From Sphingobacterium spiritivorum (GTDB lineage Bacteria > Bacteroidota > Bacteroidia > Sphingobacteriales > Sphingobacteriaceae), in the NCBI RefSeq assembly GCF_016724845.1, contig NZ_CP068082.1, positions 2,046,001-2,110,000 on the forward strand: 64,000 nucleotides of DNA, in the 5' to 3' direction. A model generated the notes under the pieces. That model ran no database searches and was not told the DNA's origin. It saw only the letters and a program-made list of their open reading frames with translations. The position numbers were made by a program, and so were the translations under genes. Of this stretch, positions 1 to 9,280 are shown in pieces (the stretch's first letter is position 1; the number at the start of each line of letters is the position of its first letter).

Positions 1-38
1 CCTGAAAGTATCAGTGCATTAACTATTCCTGTTTCCAT
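1..38 (-). CDS. Start of an unidentified gene, cut by the window edge
   Basis: An ATG at 38 opens a frame METGIVNALILS that runs off the window. It begins 5 bp after the stop codon of the cdsA-like gene and on the same strand, so it is probably the next gene of that operon. Twelve codons are too few to name a family. Confidence 0.45.
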   Translation of the reverse strand, partial: METGIVNALILS

Positions 39-43
39 ATCTG

Positions 44-772
44 TTAACAAAGTATTCGCCCAAAATGAACTAAACCGATAACCGACCCGGTGAAAATAAA
101 GCTGTCATAGCGGTCCAGGATACCTCCATGTCCCGGAATCAGCCTGCTGTAATCTTTTGCTGCACAAAGTCGCTTATACCAGGATGCCAGAGCATCTCCT
201 GCAAAAGCACAGATGCAGATCAATAGCGGTAAAATCAGGCCAAACCCATCAACGGTCTGTGCATGATCAATAATAAGCAGGCCTGTTGTATAGCCTGCAA
301 TGCTCCCTCCAACTGTGCCTGCAGTAGTTTTGTTCGGGCTGATATTCGGTAATATCTTTCTTTTACCAAACAACTGACCGAAGAGCTGCGAGAAGCCGTC
401 AAACGTAAAAATAATGGTATAGATATACAGCAACACTTCAGGAGTACTGCTGACAATAAACCTATAAAAGCCTATAGTAATACCGATATAAATAAGGATT
501 GATACAGCGCCGAAAATTACACCCCGGTTTGAGCACATGCCCACCATAAGAAGCTCCACAAATCCGGCAAAGATGAGTCCCGATGCCAGATAAATCATCA
601 GCCCGGCCTGAATGCACCCGGCTGTAATAAGGACGATCAGTAAATAAAGAATATACTTAATCCACCGGGATCTTTTCTGCTCCGGATTGCTGTTTTTATT
701 TAGTATTACAGTAAGCAGGGCACCAATCCCGAAAAATAAAATAACTATATAGATCAGGTTCAAAAACATCAT
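44..772 (-). CDS. cdsA: Phosphatidate cytidylyltransferase (CDP-diacylglycerol synthase)
   Basis: The integral membrane enzyme makes CDP-diacylglycerol from phosphatidic acid and CTP, the activated precursor of phospholipids. The 242-residue product has several hydrophobic segments. Its C-terminal part fits the family signature S-x2-K-R-x4-K-D...P-G-H-G-G-x-x-D-R-x-D (SWYKR, KDYSRLIPGHGG, DRYD). The frame stays open further upstream, but that part overlaps the preceding gene. I therefore start at the ATG at 772, whose ATGA overlaps the TGA of the CDP-alcohol phosphatidyltransferase gene, typical of translational coupling. It is slightly shorter than the usual 260-290 residues. The neighbouring CDP-alcohol enzyme would use its product. 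Confidence 0.88.
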   Translation of the reverse strand: MMFLNLIYIVILFFGIGALLTVILNKNSNPEQKRSRWIKYILYLLIVLITAGCIQAGLMIYLASGLIFAGFVELLMVGMCSNRGVIFGAVSILIYIGITIGFYRFIVSSTPEVLLYIYTIIFTFDGFSQLFGQLFGKRKILPNISPNKTTAGTVGGSIAGYTTGLLIIDHAQTVDGFGLILPLLICICAFAGDALASWYKRLCAAKDYSRLIPGHGGILDRYDSFIFTGSVIGLVHFGRILC

Positions 773-1350
773 TTCTTTGATTTGTTCCACACGAATAAAC
801 TGCTTTTCACATTCGACCGGAGTTCGGGCAGGATTGATACTAAAAGTAATTCTTCCATATAGGCCAGAAAGCTGATGACCAGCATAATATAAAAGTAAAT
901 CGTACTTACTCCGAATATGAAAAATGTGAATATAAAGACACCCTGCACATATCCCGTTACTTTGTAGGACCAGAGGTGAAAACTCGGAAATCTGCGGAAA
1001 CGGATCAAACTCACTAACTGAGGTAGCAGCCACATCCCGATCAGCAGACTGAATTCTATCCTATGCTCCATAACAAAAGATCTCTCCAGCACAATCATTC
1101 CCGCAAAAGCCATAATATAGGTGCCGATATCGGCCAGAGAATCGAGTCTTGCACCCAATTCCGTTTGTAAGTGAAATAAACGGGCAATAAGCCCATCCAG
1201 GATATCCGTTATCAGATTGACAGACAGAAGTGTAATAAAAAGCGGTTTGTCTCCTACACATATTGCATAGATAATAAAAGGCAAAGCCAGTATTCGGTAT
1301 ATGGATAAGGCATTGGGCACATTCCATATGTTTTCTTTTTTAGTATCCAT
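769..1350 (-). CDS. CDP-alcohol phosphatidyltransferase family protein
   Basis: A 193-residue membrane enzyme. It has the full family motif D-G-x2-A-R-x8-G-x3-D-x3-D (DGLIAR, then GARLDSLAD), whose aspartates bind two metal ions and the CDP-alcohol. Such enzymes move a phosphatidyl or phospho-alcohol group from the CDP donor to an alcohol acceptor, for example in phosphatidylglycerol-phosphate or phosphatidylinositol-type synthesis. The acceptor cannot be read from the sequence. It starts 2 bp after the HMG-CoA reductase stop and overlaps cdsA by 4 bp, so the three genes are almost surely one operon. Confidence 0.85.
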   Translation of the reverse strand: MDTKKENIWNVPNALSIYRILALPFIIYAICVGDKPLFITLLSVNLITDILDGLIARLFHLQTELGARLDSLADIGTYIMAFAGMIVLERSFVMEHRIEFSLLIGMWLLPQLVSLIRFRRFPSFHLWSYKVTGYVQGVFIFTFFIFGVSTIYFYIMLVISFLAYMEELLLVSILPELRSNVKSSLFVWNKSKK

Positions 1351-1352
1351 AG

Positions 1353-2606
1353 CTATACAGATTTCTTACGTCCGAATTTCTGGTGAGCACTTGTAAAATG
1401 CCCTGCAGATAACGCTGCTGCGATAGAGAGTTCGCCAGCCAGCACAAGACCACCACATATTTCAGCAAATTTTCTGGCCTGGCCTGCTCCATAGCAATCC
1501 ATCATTTCCAGACACTCCCGCTGTGTGGACAGATGAGTTCCTCCACCAACTGTTCCAACCATCAGATTAGGTAAAGTCACACTTGCGTACAAGGAACCAT
1601 CCTTATTAAGCTCCATACGTGTTATACCAGTCGCTGCTTCTGCCACGCAGGCAACGTCCTGTCCGGTTGCCAGAAACAAAGCCGCCAACCCATTCGCATA
1701 GTGTCCGTGCGCTCCTATAGCACCACTCTGAATAATACCCATTGTTGAGGAGCGCCAGTATTCTGCCATAAGTTCAGGTGAGGTTTTCAATACCTGCCGG
1801 ACAATAGTCTCCGGAAGCACAATTTCCGCAGTTACCTTTTTGCCGCGGACATTTGTAAAAGATAGAGCAGTTGCTTTTTTATCACCGGAATAATTACCTT
1901 CTACAAACCAGAGCTTAGGCTTTACAGGACTGTGTGATACCAGATACTGGCATATGGCATCTGTACATATCGTGACCATATTCTGCCCTGCCGCATCTCC
2001 AGTCTGATACTCAAAAGTGACAATGAGATGGTTCCCTTCGATCTGAATCTGCATATTGGCTAATCGGGCATAGCGGCTGGTTTGTTTTGTGATTTCCTTT
2101 AGTTTTTCTTCCTGCGGAAGTAGCCAGCTCACAAACAGACCTAGTTCGCCTACATTTTCAAATTTGAACAAGGGACTGCGTTGTACACCTTCCTGCAGAC
2201 ATATTGAAGTAATACCACCTGCCATAAAACAGGCTCTTGTGCCGCGATGATAAGAGGCTACTAAAGCACCTTCACTCGTTGCCAGAGGGACATAGAAATC
2301 AGCATTGGCGGCAAAACCCGTAATCCGTAACGGGCCGATCACTCCTGTTGGCACACAAGACATCCCGATATAATTTTCAATATTTCCGTTAAGAAGATCC
2401 GGTTCATCTCTGCTCTCTCCTCCCGCCAGACAGGGAAATTGTTTTCCGGTAATCTTTTGTAAAAACGAATGCCGCTGCTCCAGACCTTCCCTGTTTACCT
2501 CCTGAGATAACGGAAGTGTACAGTCAACTGCTAATTCTGCAGGTTTGCGGTTTTTGAGGTTGTGTATTATACCTTTAATGTCTGTATTTTCAATTGATGA
2601 GGCCAT
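1353..2606 (-). CDS. Hydroxymethylglutaryl-CoA reductase, class I type
   Basis: It reduces HMG-CoA to mevalonate with NADPH, the committed step of the mevalonate route to isoprenoids. The 417-residue product keeps class I landmarks: ENYIGMSCVPTGVIGPL, the catalytic Glu in TSEGALVAS, the Lys in SGDKKATALS, GDAAGQNMV, the Asp in ATGQD, GTVGGGTHLSTQ, and the C-terminal catalytic His in SAHQK. There is no membrane anchor. I chose the ATG at 2606. A longer reading begins at a TTG at 2630 that lies inside the likely -7 promoter box. It is the first gene of an operon with two phospholipid genes. No other mevalonate-pathway gene is in view. Confidence 0.92.
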   Translation of the reverse strand: MASSIENTDIKGIIHNLKNRKPAELAVDCTLPLSQEVNREGLEQRHSFLQKITGKQFPCLAGGESRDEPDLLNGNIENYIGMSCVPTGVIGPLRITGFAANADFYVPLATSEGALVASYHRGTRACFMAGGITSICLQEGVQRSPLFKFENVGELGLFVSWLLPQEEKLKEITKQTSRYARLANMQIQIEGNHLIVTFEYQTGDAAGQNMVTICTDAICQYLVSHSPVKPKLWFVEGNYSGDKKATALSFTNVRGKKVTAEIVLPETIVRQVLKTSPELMAEYWRSSTMGIIQSGAIGAHGHYANGLAALFLATGQDVACVAEAATGITRMELNKDGSLYASVTLPNLMVGTVGGGTHLSTQRECLEMMDCYGAGQARKFAEICGGLVLAGELSIAAALSAGHFTSAHQKFGRKKSV

Positions 2607-2627
2607 AATAATTGATATTAGTAAACA

Positions 2628-2635
2628 CAAACATA
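2628..2635 (-). promoter_or_regulatory. -7 promoter box of the HMG-CoA reductase operon
   Basis: Read on the minus strand this is TATGTTTG, a perfect match to the Bacteroidota -7 consensus TAnnTTTG. The expected transcription start lies a few bases upstream of the ATG at 2606. A clear TTTG -33 box is not seen at the usual 19-20 bp spacing, so this is a partial promoter match. Confidence 0.5.
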
Positions 2636-2685
2636 TTGCGATTTTTGTTGTTTAATTTGTGACAATCAATAATAATATTTTGCAT

Positions 2686-2704
2686 TTTTGTGAAAATCAC
2701 AAAA
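2686..2704. promoter_or_regulatory. Palindromic operator candidate between the divergent genes
   Basis: TTTTGTGA-AAA-TCACAAAA is a perfect palindrome with 8-bp arms, ending 8 bp before the ATG of the HTH regulator at 2712. A further TTTGTGA half-site lies about 25 bp to the left, nearer the HMG-CoA reductase promoter. Its position suggests binding by the divergent regulator, controlling itself and perhaps the operon. That binding is inference. Confidence 0.45.
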
Positions 2705-2711
2705 TAAGCCT

Positions 2712-3668
2712 ATGTATCAGGAACTGTTAATCCGCGAAATCCAAAAAAAAACAGGCCAACACCAGTCACTTATCGCGGAAGTATCTGCTGCTTTGGACAT
2801 CAGCTATGACGCTGCACATCGGCGTATATCGATGAAAAGTAAATTTTCTATTGAAGAATCTGTTCAGCTGGCAAACTACTTTGGTTTTTCAATGGATCAG
2901 GTTTTTCAGCGGGGTGAGCATGTATTGGTCAAAAGAACAAAAGAGATTCAGACGCTGAATGACTTCAGCAGCTATCTGGACAACTCTCTCAAATCCTTAA
3001 TTGACTACCTTCCCGGTACCGAGACCAGTCTCTATTATTCGGCTAAAGATATTCCGATATTCTATACGATAAATACAGATCTCTTATCTACATTCAAGCG
3101 TTATGTATGGTTGAATCTGCTGAATATGGAAGGTCTGGATATTTCTTTTGAAACCTTTGAAAAAAATGCCCGGATTATGGATAACAGCAGAAAACTAAAT
3201 CATTTCTATTCTGCCATAAGTGCTCATGAAATCTGGAATGATACGACGATAAACAGTACTCTGCAGCAAATCATGTATTTCTTTCATGCGGGGTTGTTAA
3301 CTGCAGATAATGGAAAAGCTCTCTGTGAAAATCTTAAAGAACTGATATTTTCTCTCGAGAAAAAATGTACCGCGCAAAATGAACAGTACCGTCTCTATTA
3401 TCATGATCTGCTGATCCTGAATAACAATGTTCTCGTAGCAGATAAACAACGTAAATCTTTATTTGTCCCGTATACCATGCTGGGGTATTTTATCACCAAT
3501 GATACGGACACGTGTAAGCATGTTTCTAATTTCTTTCAGCATCAGCTCAAAAACTCCAAACTTCTGAATACAGCGGGCACCCGTGATAAAAAAATGTTTT
3601 TTAACAGGGCTTATCAAAAAATAGATCTGTACAAGAATCAGATTACTTCTTTTAATGATATTGGTTAA
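2712..3668 (+). CDS. HTH-domain transcriptional regulator (function unknown)
   Basis: The 318-residue product begins with a helix-turn-helix-like segment of about 65 residues (LIAEVSAALDISYDAAHRRIS, then a segment on the position of the cell in its family, LANYFGFSMDQVF). The remaining 250 residues are helical and I do not recognise a ligand domain. Related proteins are common in Bacteroidota as uncharacterised regulators. It is divergent from the HMG-CoA reductase operon across about 105 bp that hold a palindrome, so control of that operon is a reasonable guess but not shown. Confidence 0.7.
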   Translation: MYQELLIREIQKKTGQHQSLIAEVSAALDISYDAAHRRISMKSKFSIEESVQLANYFGFSMDQVFQRGEHVLVKRTKEIQTLNDFSSYLDNSLKSLIDYLPGTETSLYYSAKDIPIFYTINTDLLSTFKRYVWLNLLNMEGLDISFETFEKNARIMDNSRKLNHFYSAISAHEIWNDTTINSTLQQIMYFFHAGLLTADNGKALCENLKELIFSLEKKCTAQNEQYRLYYHDLLILNNNVLVADKQRKSLFVPYTMLGYFITNDTDTCKHVSNFFQHQLKNSKLLNTAGTRDKKMFFNRAYQKIDLYKNQITSFNDIG

Positions 3669-3708
3669 AGGGGATTATATTTACACATTCTGATAATTAC
3701 GTTGCTTT

Positions 3709-4284
3709 ATGAAATCTCAATTTGACCTTAAACTCTCAGGAACTCCGCTAGAGTTTGGGGATACACAATCTCTTGAAAGTTATAAATTCCCAAATTGCAA
3801 AGGTTTTCCGGATTCTTACAAAGATTTTGTTCTGACCTACGGATATGGCGTGGCATTGGGAGAGTTTCTAATTTATATACCCATGGGAGACTACGGTGAT
3901 TCCCTGTTTGTGCGATCGGAAGAAATCAAAAACACGTATATCGAAGATGTTTATAACAATGATATCTGGTTTGAACTGGAACCGGATGGTTCCTCTGAAT
4001 TGTTAAAACGATTATTTCCTTTTGCCAGCAGCGAAAATGGACTCTACCTGTTCTGGGATTATGAGTCAAACCCCGAATCACACGAATTTGACATCTATCT
4101 TACCGATTTCCGGGGCACAGGTTTTAAGAAAGTGGGAAAATCACTTTACAGTGTCATCGATAATCTGACACACTATGGCCCTCAGTATACCCCCGTTTTC
4201 AATAATCCGAAGGAACGGATTTTCAGGTGTCTGCAGAGACGGGATATAGGACGAATCCCAGTCTCACCTAAGAAACAAGTCTAA
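3709..4284 (+). CDS. SMI1/KNR4 (SUKH) family protein
   Basis: A 191-residue protein with the SUKH fold pattern: an early FPDSYKDFVLTYGYGVALGEFLIYIP block, then LFPFASSENGLYLFWDYES, in which the small acidic loop and aromatic residues are typical of the family. SUKH proteins often act as immunity proteins against polymorphic toxins in bacteria. No toxin gene lies next to it, so it may be an orphan immunity gene or have a housekeeping role. It follows the HTH regulator by 40 bp on the same strand and may be cotranscribed. Confidence 0.75.
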   Translation: MKSQFDLKLSGTPLEFGDTQSLESYKFPNCKGFPDSYKDFVLTYGYGVALGEFLIYIPMGDYGDSLFVRSEEIKNTYIEDVYNNDIWFELEPDGSSELLKRLFPFASSENGLYLFWDYESNPESHEFDIYLTDFRGTGFKKVGKSLYSVIDNLTHYGPQYTPVFNNPKERIFRCLQRRDIGRIPVSPKKQV

Positions 4285-4525
4285 TTACTAAATAAGCACA
4301 AAAAAAGAGGCTGTCCAAAAAGGTTGGATGGACGCAATTTTATACGATTTTATAAGTACCTCCTTATAGCATCATTTCAGATATGAAATTCTCAAAGGAT
4401 TTGACGTGACTTTTTAAACACTCTTTTTTTATTTTGATAAACCATTTCCCTCTCATTTTTAAGGAGAACCTGTTCCGACCTGTCGGAAGGGTTAGGGTGA
4501 GGTTTTGCATAGTTGAACTAATTAT
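4285..4525. other. Intergenic region with hairpin and possible repeat remnant
   Basis: No gene is seen. The stretch begins with an A-rich run and GAGGCTGTCCAAAAAGG, which resembles ends left by insertion sequences of the region but is not long enough to prove it. At about 4475-4488 there is a hairpin TCCGAC-CT-GTCGGA, followed by GGTTAGGGTGAGG, a string that recurs in intergenic repeats of many Bacteroidota. It may be a dispersed repeat or a terminator for the genes on both sides. Confidence 0.35.
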
Positions 4526-5863
4526 TTACTCTTTAACCTGTTCTGTTTTTAGGCGTTTGAAATTGACCTCATTCGAACGCTGGCGATAGAACATACTATC
4601 CTGAGCCGGGGAAAAATCCATATAGATCTGAGCAGCCTCAAACATAAACTTGTCCTTTTTATAACAGGTTAACGGAAATGCACCCTGCCCCTCGGCCTGT
4701 CCATACAGCTCTCCGTCTTCCTGGAAAATTTTTATTTTCAGCGGGAAATCCGCAGATGAATACACTCCTTCATACTGCTTTAACTGTTCCGGAGAAAGTT
4801 TCAGAACATTGGTTTCAAATTCGGGTAATTTAAGTTCAGGATCATAGATAGCACCCAGAATAGCAATATAGACAGCATTATGCTCATACCGCTGACCGTT
4901 AATTGTAATAGAAATAGCTATCTTATCCTGCACATTGTATCCCGCTAAAGTGTGTGTTCCATAAGTATCTCCTCCATGTCCCAAAAAGACATTCTTCTTA
5001 TAAGGAATATACATAAATCCTTTTCCAAAACCATTATTATCTTTACCTGCCTTCATTTTTTCGAGCGTTTCCTTTTTCAGTAGCTTACCCGCGAACAGCC
5101 CTTCAAGGAAATTGTTCAGATCCCGTGGAGTAGCCAGAATATCTCCCACACCGATAATATTCTGAGGATAAAAATCCGGAACCTCAATCCATTCATTAAC
5201 ATACCTGTAAGACCGGAAATAGTTATTATTATAACTGTCAAAAGATCTGAAATCCTTTAATTTTAATGGTTTGACAATCTCTTTTTCGACAATCTTTGCA
5301 TAAGGTTTCTTATAGCATTTTTTTATGATCTTCGTTAATAAATAGAATCCGGAATTTGAATACCGCATGTCGGCTCCGGGCTCAAAAAGAGGTTTTTCGT
5401 GTCGTATAACATTCAAGATAGAATCCACAGATCTTTTTTCTATTAGCCAGGGTTCGCCCTCTCCAATACTTGTATAATCTCCCAAACCACTATTGTGACT
5501 GAGAATCTGACTTAAATGAATCTTATCTGCATTGGGGATATCAGGAAAATAGGTGCTCAGTTTTTCCTCTAAATTTAACTTACCTTGTTCAACCAATTTC
5601 CAGAGAAGTACAGACGTTACCAGTTTCGTCACAGAACCTATCTGGTAGCTTGTATGTTCATCAAAGGTTAGATCCCTGACTTTTGACTGTCCGAAACTTC
5701 GGTTATACACTTCCTTTCCGTCCTTATAGACAGATACATTTCCAATCCCCTGATTATACTGTTCAATATGGTTGAGTACTGAGTCTAATCTTTCTTTTCG
5801 GATAGTCTGTGCACAGCAAATAGATCCGGCCAGGATGAAGAGCAGTAAGAGCAGTGATTTCAT
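4526..5863 (-). CDS. Secreted serine hydrolase, beta-lactamase/penicillin-binding-protein-like
   Basis: A 445-residue protein of the class C beta-lactamase-like family (Pfam Beta-lactamase). It has an N-terminal signal peptide (MKSLLLLLFILAGSICCAQ). The catalytic SxxK is SVTK, the second motif is YSN, and the third is HGG near residue 295. A C-terminal domain of about 100 residues resembles the lipocalin-like tail often seen in this family. Members include D-amino-acid peptidases and esterases, and true cephalosporinases are a minority, so the substrate is unknown. It stands alone, with the restriction cluster downstream. Confidence 0.82.
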   Translation of the reverse strand: MKSLLLLLFILAGSICCAQTIRKERLDSVLNHIEQYNQGIGNVSVYKDGKEVYNRSFGQSKVRDLTFDEHTSYQIGSVTKLVTSVLLWKLVEQGKLNLEEKLSTYFPDIPNADKIHLSQILSHNSGLGDYTSIGEGEPWLIEKRSVDSILNVIRHEKPLFEPGADMRYSNSGFYLLTKIIKKCYKKPYAKIVEKEIVKPLKLKDFRSFDSYNNNYFRSYRYVNEWIEVPDFYPQNIIGVGDILATPRDLNNFLEGLFAGKLLKKETLEKMKAGKDNNGFGKGFMYIPYKKNVFLGHGGDTYGTHTLAGYNVQDKIAISITINGQRYEHNAVYIAILGAIYDPELKLPEFETNVLKLSPEQLKQYEGVYSSADFPLKIKIFQEDGELYGQAEGQGAFPLTCYKKDKFMFEAAQIYMDFSPAQDSMFYRQRSNEVNFKRLKTEQVKE

Positions 5864-5999
5864 ATATTGATTATATTTTCCAGCTTAATAATTGTCAGCA
5901 ATTTAATAATAAAATATAAGCATCCTAATTCTTCGTATTCAAAAATTATCCGTTACTAAATAAAAATATTATGCTTTGTAAAAAAGGGAAGGAAGCAAA

Positions 6000-6024
6000 A
6001 AAGCGACTCTTTTGAAGTCGCTTT
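6000..6024 (-). terminator. Terminator at the end of the restriction cluster
   Basis: AAAGCGACT and AGTCGCTTT form a 9-bp stem with a 7-nt loop. On the minus strand the stem is followed by a T-run, as expected for an intrinsic terminator about 100 bp after the hsdR stop. The rest of 5864-6122 shows no gene. Confidence 0.7.
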
Positions 6025-6122
6025 CGTAGCCCAAACCGAACAAATCTCGAAACATTTTTTGGAAGATTTGGAGTTTATTGCAACGATAAACGATATTGAT
6101 AAATAAATCCCTATTGTTTCTA

Positions 6123-9100
6123 TTACTGAGTGTTATTTTTCGATAAGTCATCCGCTAACATTTTAGCCTGTGCAATTACAGTATCTACTGCTTTTTCTTG
6201 TAAGTCTGGTGGATAGCCGGACTTTCTTAATATTCTTCGGATATTTCTTCGGAGTTCTGCCTGAACGGATTCTTTTATTGTCCAGTCGATAGTCGTACTG
6301 TTACGAACGGTTTTTAATAATTCCTGTGCTATCTGTTTTAAAATATCATCTCCAAGTACTGCAACTGCACTGTTATTGACTTCCAAAGCGGTATAGAAAG
6401 CATATTCTCTATAATCTAATCCCAGTTTGTCCCCTCGTTTGTTTGCTTTTTTCATTTCTTCAGCAAAAGGGATTAATACTTTTTCGAGAAATTCAACGGT
6501 GTCAATCATTCCGTTGTGGTAGCGTTTAATGGCATCTTCCAACAATTCGGAAAACTTCTTGCTTTCAACCAGGTTGATTTTTGATTTCTTTTTGATTTCG
6601 TCTTTAAGTAGTTTTTTAAGCAATTCAACCGCTAAATTCTTTTGGGGTAAATCTTTCAGTTCTTGCAAAAAACGTTCGTCCAAAATTTCAATATTTGGTT
6701 TTTTTAAACCTGCAGCATCAAAAATATCAATTACATTATCGGCTGTAATGGCTTCAGAAATAATTTGCTTAATAGCGGTTTCCATTTCTTCATCCGTTTT
6801 ACCGCCTTCATTTCTATCGGATATTTTTACCAATCTTGTTTTAATCGCCTGAAATAAGGCTACATCATCACGGATGGCCATAGCTTTTTCGTGAGGTACA
6901 GAAATAGCAAATGCTTTCAACAGATTTTTGGTATTTTCTGTAAAACTCTGTTCTCCATTTTCCTGACTGAAAATATAATCTACAATTACAGGAATGAAAT
7001 TCAGTTTTTCTTCGGGTGAGAGTGTGAAAAATTTTCGCCAATCAAAATGACGCAGCTGATAATCTATTGCTTCATAAAGCTCCAACATTTTGGCTACTGC
7101 CAATTCCTGGTCAAGTGTTGGTTTTCCTTCTCCACCACTTGCCGTGTATTCGGCTAATGCGGTTTTCAGTTCTTGTGCAATACCCAAATAATCTACTACC
7201 AATCCACCTTCTTTACCTTCGGTAAAGACACGGTTTACACGAGCAATAGCCTGCATCAGGTTATGTCCCCGCATTGGTTTATCTACATACAAAGTGTGAA
7301 GACAGGGCGCATCAAAGCCTGTGAGCCACATATCGCGTACAATAACTAACTTCAACGGATCATTCGGATTTTTGAGGCGGTCTCCAATAGCTTTTCGCTT
7401 AGATTTGCTGCGAATATGTTTTTGCATATTTAAGGTATCACTACTACTACCTGTCATTATCACTTTGATAACACCTTTGTCGTCATCATCTGAATGCCAT
7501 AGGGGACGGAGCTTGATAATAGCGTCGTATAAATCCACACAGATTCTTCGGCTCATGCCTACGATCATTGCTTTGCCATCCAAGACGGCATTGCGTTGTT
7601 CGAAATGATACACTAAGTCTTTGGCAATTTTTTCTAAACGGTTTGGATTACCTACAATTGCTTCCAGGCGTGTCCATTTAGCTCTCATCTGCTGACGATT
7701 GCTCAATTCTTCCCCTTCGGTAAGTTCTTCAAACTGCTCGTCTAAATGTACCTTTTCATTTTCCTCAAAATGTACTTTTGCTAAACGGCTTTCATAAAAA
7801 ATGGGTACAGTTGCTTTATCGTCAACAGCCTGCTGTATATCATATATGTCTACATAGTTACCAAAAACGGCCTGTGTATTTTTATCTGAAGTTTCGATAG
7901 GAGTACCTGTAAAACCAATGAAAGTAGCATTGGGTAAGGCATCTCTTAGATGTTTGGCAAATCCGTCAATAAAATCATATTGACTTCTATGAGCTTCGTC
8001 AGCTATGACAACAATATTTTTACGTTCACTTAAGGCTTTTATGTCTGCACCGATATATTCCGCAGCTGGTTCATTTACGATATTCGAATGTTCGGCTTGA
8101 ATCATATCTTCCTGCATCGGCATAAACTTCTGAATGGTCGTAAATACAATACCACCTGAAGCCACTTTTAATAACCGCCTTAAATCTTTTCGGTCTTCTG
8201 CCTTTTGAGGCTCTTGTCTTAAAAGCTGCTGGCAATTGGTAAAGGTTTCGTGCAATTGTTCATCAAGATCGTTTCTGTCAGTCAGAATAACCAAAGTTGG
8301 ATTTTCCATTCGAGGATCAATAATCAATTTACCCGAATAAAAAACCATACTTAAGCTCTTTCCACTTCCCTGTGTATGCCATATGACACCACCACGTCTG
8401 TCACCTTCCTGTGAGCTTGCCTGTACAGTACTTTCTACCGCTTTATTCACTGCATAATACTGGTGATAGGCAGCAATTTTTTTAAGGGTTTTAGTGTCGC
8501 TTTTTTCAAAAACAATGAATTGACCAATCAAATCCAAAAGCGTCTGTTTGTTCAACATTCCGTTGAACATGACCTGCATTTGCATTTCCAAATGAGTAGC
8601 TTCTGTTTTTCCGTCCTTAGTTTTCCAACTCATAAACCTGCCAAAATCACTGGTAAGTGTTCCGCAACGCGCATCCCAGCCATCGCTGATAATTGATAAT
8701 TCGTTGTAGGTAAATAGTGAGGGAACGGCTTGTTTATAGGTTTGCAGTTGATTGTATGCTGATTTGATGGTCGCATTTTCATCTACGGCATTTTTGAGTT
8801 CTATGACAACCAACGGCATACCGTTGACAAACAAAATCAAATCTGGTCGTTTATTCTGATTGCCTTCTATAATGGTGAATTGGTTGACAACCAGAAATTC
8901 GTTGTTCTCCGTATTTTCAAAATCAATGATATATACTTTCTCACCTCTGATGCCGTTTTCGGTTCTTATCTCCACATCTACACCGTCTGTCAGGTAACGA
9001 TGAAATGTTTCGTTGTTGATAAGGAGGTTGGGACTATCGGTACGCAATACTTTTTTGAGAGCATCTTCTTTGGCATCTTGCGTAATGGTTGGATTGAGCT

Positions 9101-9266
9101 TGTCGATGGCATCCCGCAAACGAGTAGTCAGCACCACTTCGTTGTACTGTCTTTCGGGGTGGTCGCCATCTGGTGATATATTTACTCCGTTCAGGTATTC
9201 ATAGCCTAAACTTTTTAAATATCCCAATGCTATTTCTTCTATTTGGTTTTCGGTGATGCTTGCCAT
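6123..9266 (-). CDS. hsdR: Type I restriction enzyme, R (motor and nuclease) subunit
   Basis: The R subunit translocates and cuts unmethylated DNA in the R2M2S complex. The 1047-residue length is normal. The N-terminal PD-(D/E)xK nuclease is visible as PD (141-142) and ELK (156-158). Superfamily 2 helicase motifs follow: Walker A GSGKS (300-304), DEAH (423-426) and GFTGTP. The C-terminal 300 residues are the helical part that binds the methyltransferase. It is the last gene of the defence cluster, 14 bp after the subtilase gene, and is separated from hsdM and hsdS by seven other genes, which is unusual. Confidence 0.96.
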   Translation of the reverse strand: MASITENQIEEIALGYLKSLGYEYLNGVNISPDGDHPERQYNEVVLTTRLRDAIDKLNPTITQDAKEDALKKVLRTDSPNLLINNETFHRYLTDGVDVEIRTENGIRGEKVYIIDFENTENNEFLVVNQFTIIEGNQNKRPDLILFVNGMPLVVIELKNAVDENATIKSAYNQLQTYKQAVPSLFTYNELSIISDGWDARCGTLTSDFGRFMSWKTKDGKTEATHLEMQMQVMFNGMLNKQTLLDLIGQFIVFEKSDTKTLKKIAAYHQYYAVNKAVESTVQASSQEGDRRGGVIWHTQGSGKSLSMVFYSGKLIIDPRMENPTLVILTDRNDLDEQLHETFTNCQQLLRQEPQKAEDRKDLRRLLKVASGGIVFTTIQKFMPMQEDMIQAEHSNIVNEPAAEYIGADIKALSERKNIVVIADEAHRSQYDFIDGFAKHLRDALPNATFIGFTGTPIETSDKNTQAVFGNYVDIYDIQQAVDDKATVPIFYESRLAKVHFEENEKVHLDEQFEELTEGEELSNRQQMRAKWTRLEAIVGNPNRLEKIAKDLVYHFEQRNAVLDGKAMIVGMSRRICVDLYDAIIKLRPLWHSDDDDKGVIKVIMTGSSSDTLNMQKHIRSKSKRKAIGDRLKNPNDPLKLVIVRDMWLTGFDAPCLHTLYVDKPMRGHNLMQAIARVNRVFTEGKEGGLVVDYLGIAQELKTALAEYTASGGEGKPTLDQELAVAKMLELYEAIDYQLRHFDWRKFFTLSPEEKLNFIPVIVDYIFSQENGEQSFTENTKNLLKAFAISVPHEKAMAIRDDVALFQAIKTRLVKISDRNEGGKTDEEMETAIKQIISEAITADNVIDIFDAAGLKKPNIEILDERFLQELKDLPQKNLAVELLKKLLKDEIKKKSKINLVESKKFSELLEDAIKRYHNGMIDTVEFLEKVLIPFAEEMKKANKRGDKLGLDYREYAFYTALEVNNSAVAVLGDDILKQIAQELLKTVRNSTTIDWTIKESVQAELRRNIRRILRKSGYPPDLQEKAVDTVIAQAKMLADDLSKNNTQ

Positions 9267-9280
9267 ATTTTCATATTCTT

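Noticed and set aside
4300..4330. Possible end of an insertion sequence at GAGGCTGTCC
   Set aside because: No transposase fragment and no matching second end in the region.
6025..6052. GTAGCCC followed by TCGAAAC, a weak echo of the tRNA-Glu att repeat, as the possible left end of the defence island
   Set aside because: Only 7 contiguous bases agree with the att repeat; this is too short to claim an att site.
5969..6151. A 60-codon open frame on the minus strand
   Set aside because: It overlaps the end of hsdR and the terminator hairpin, and has no start context or family resemblance.
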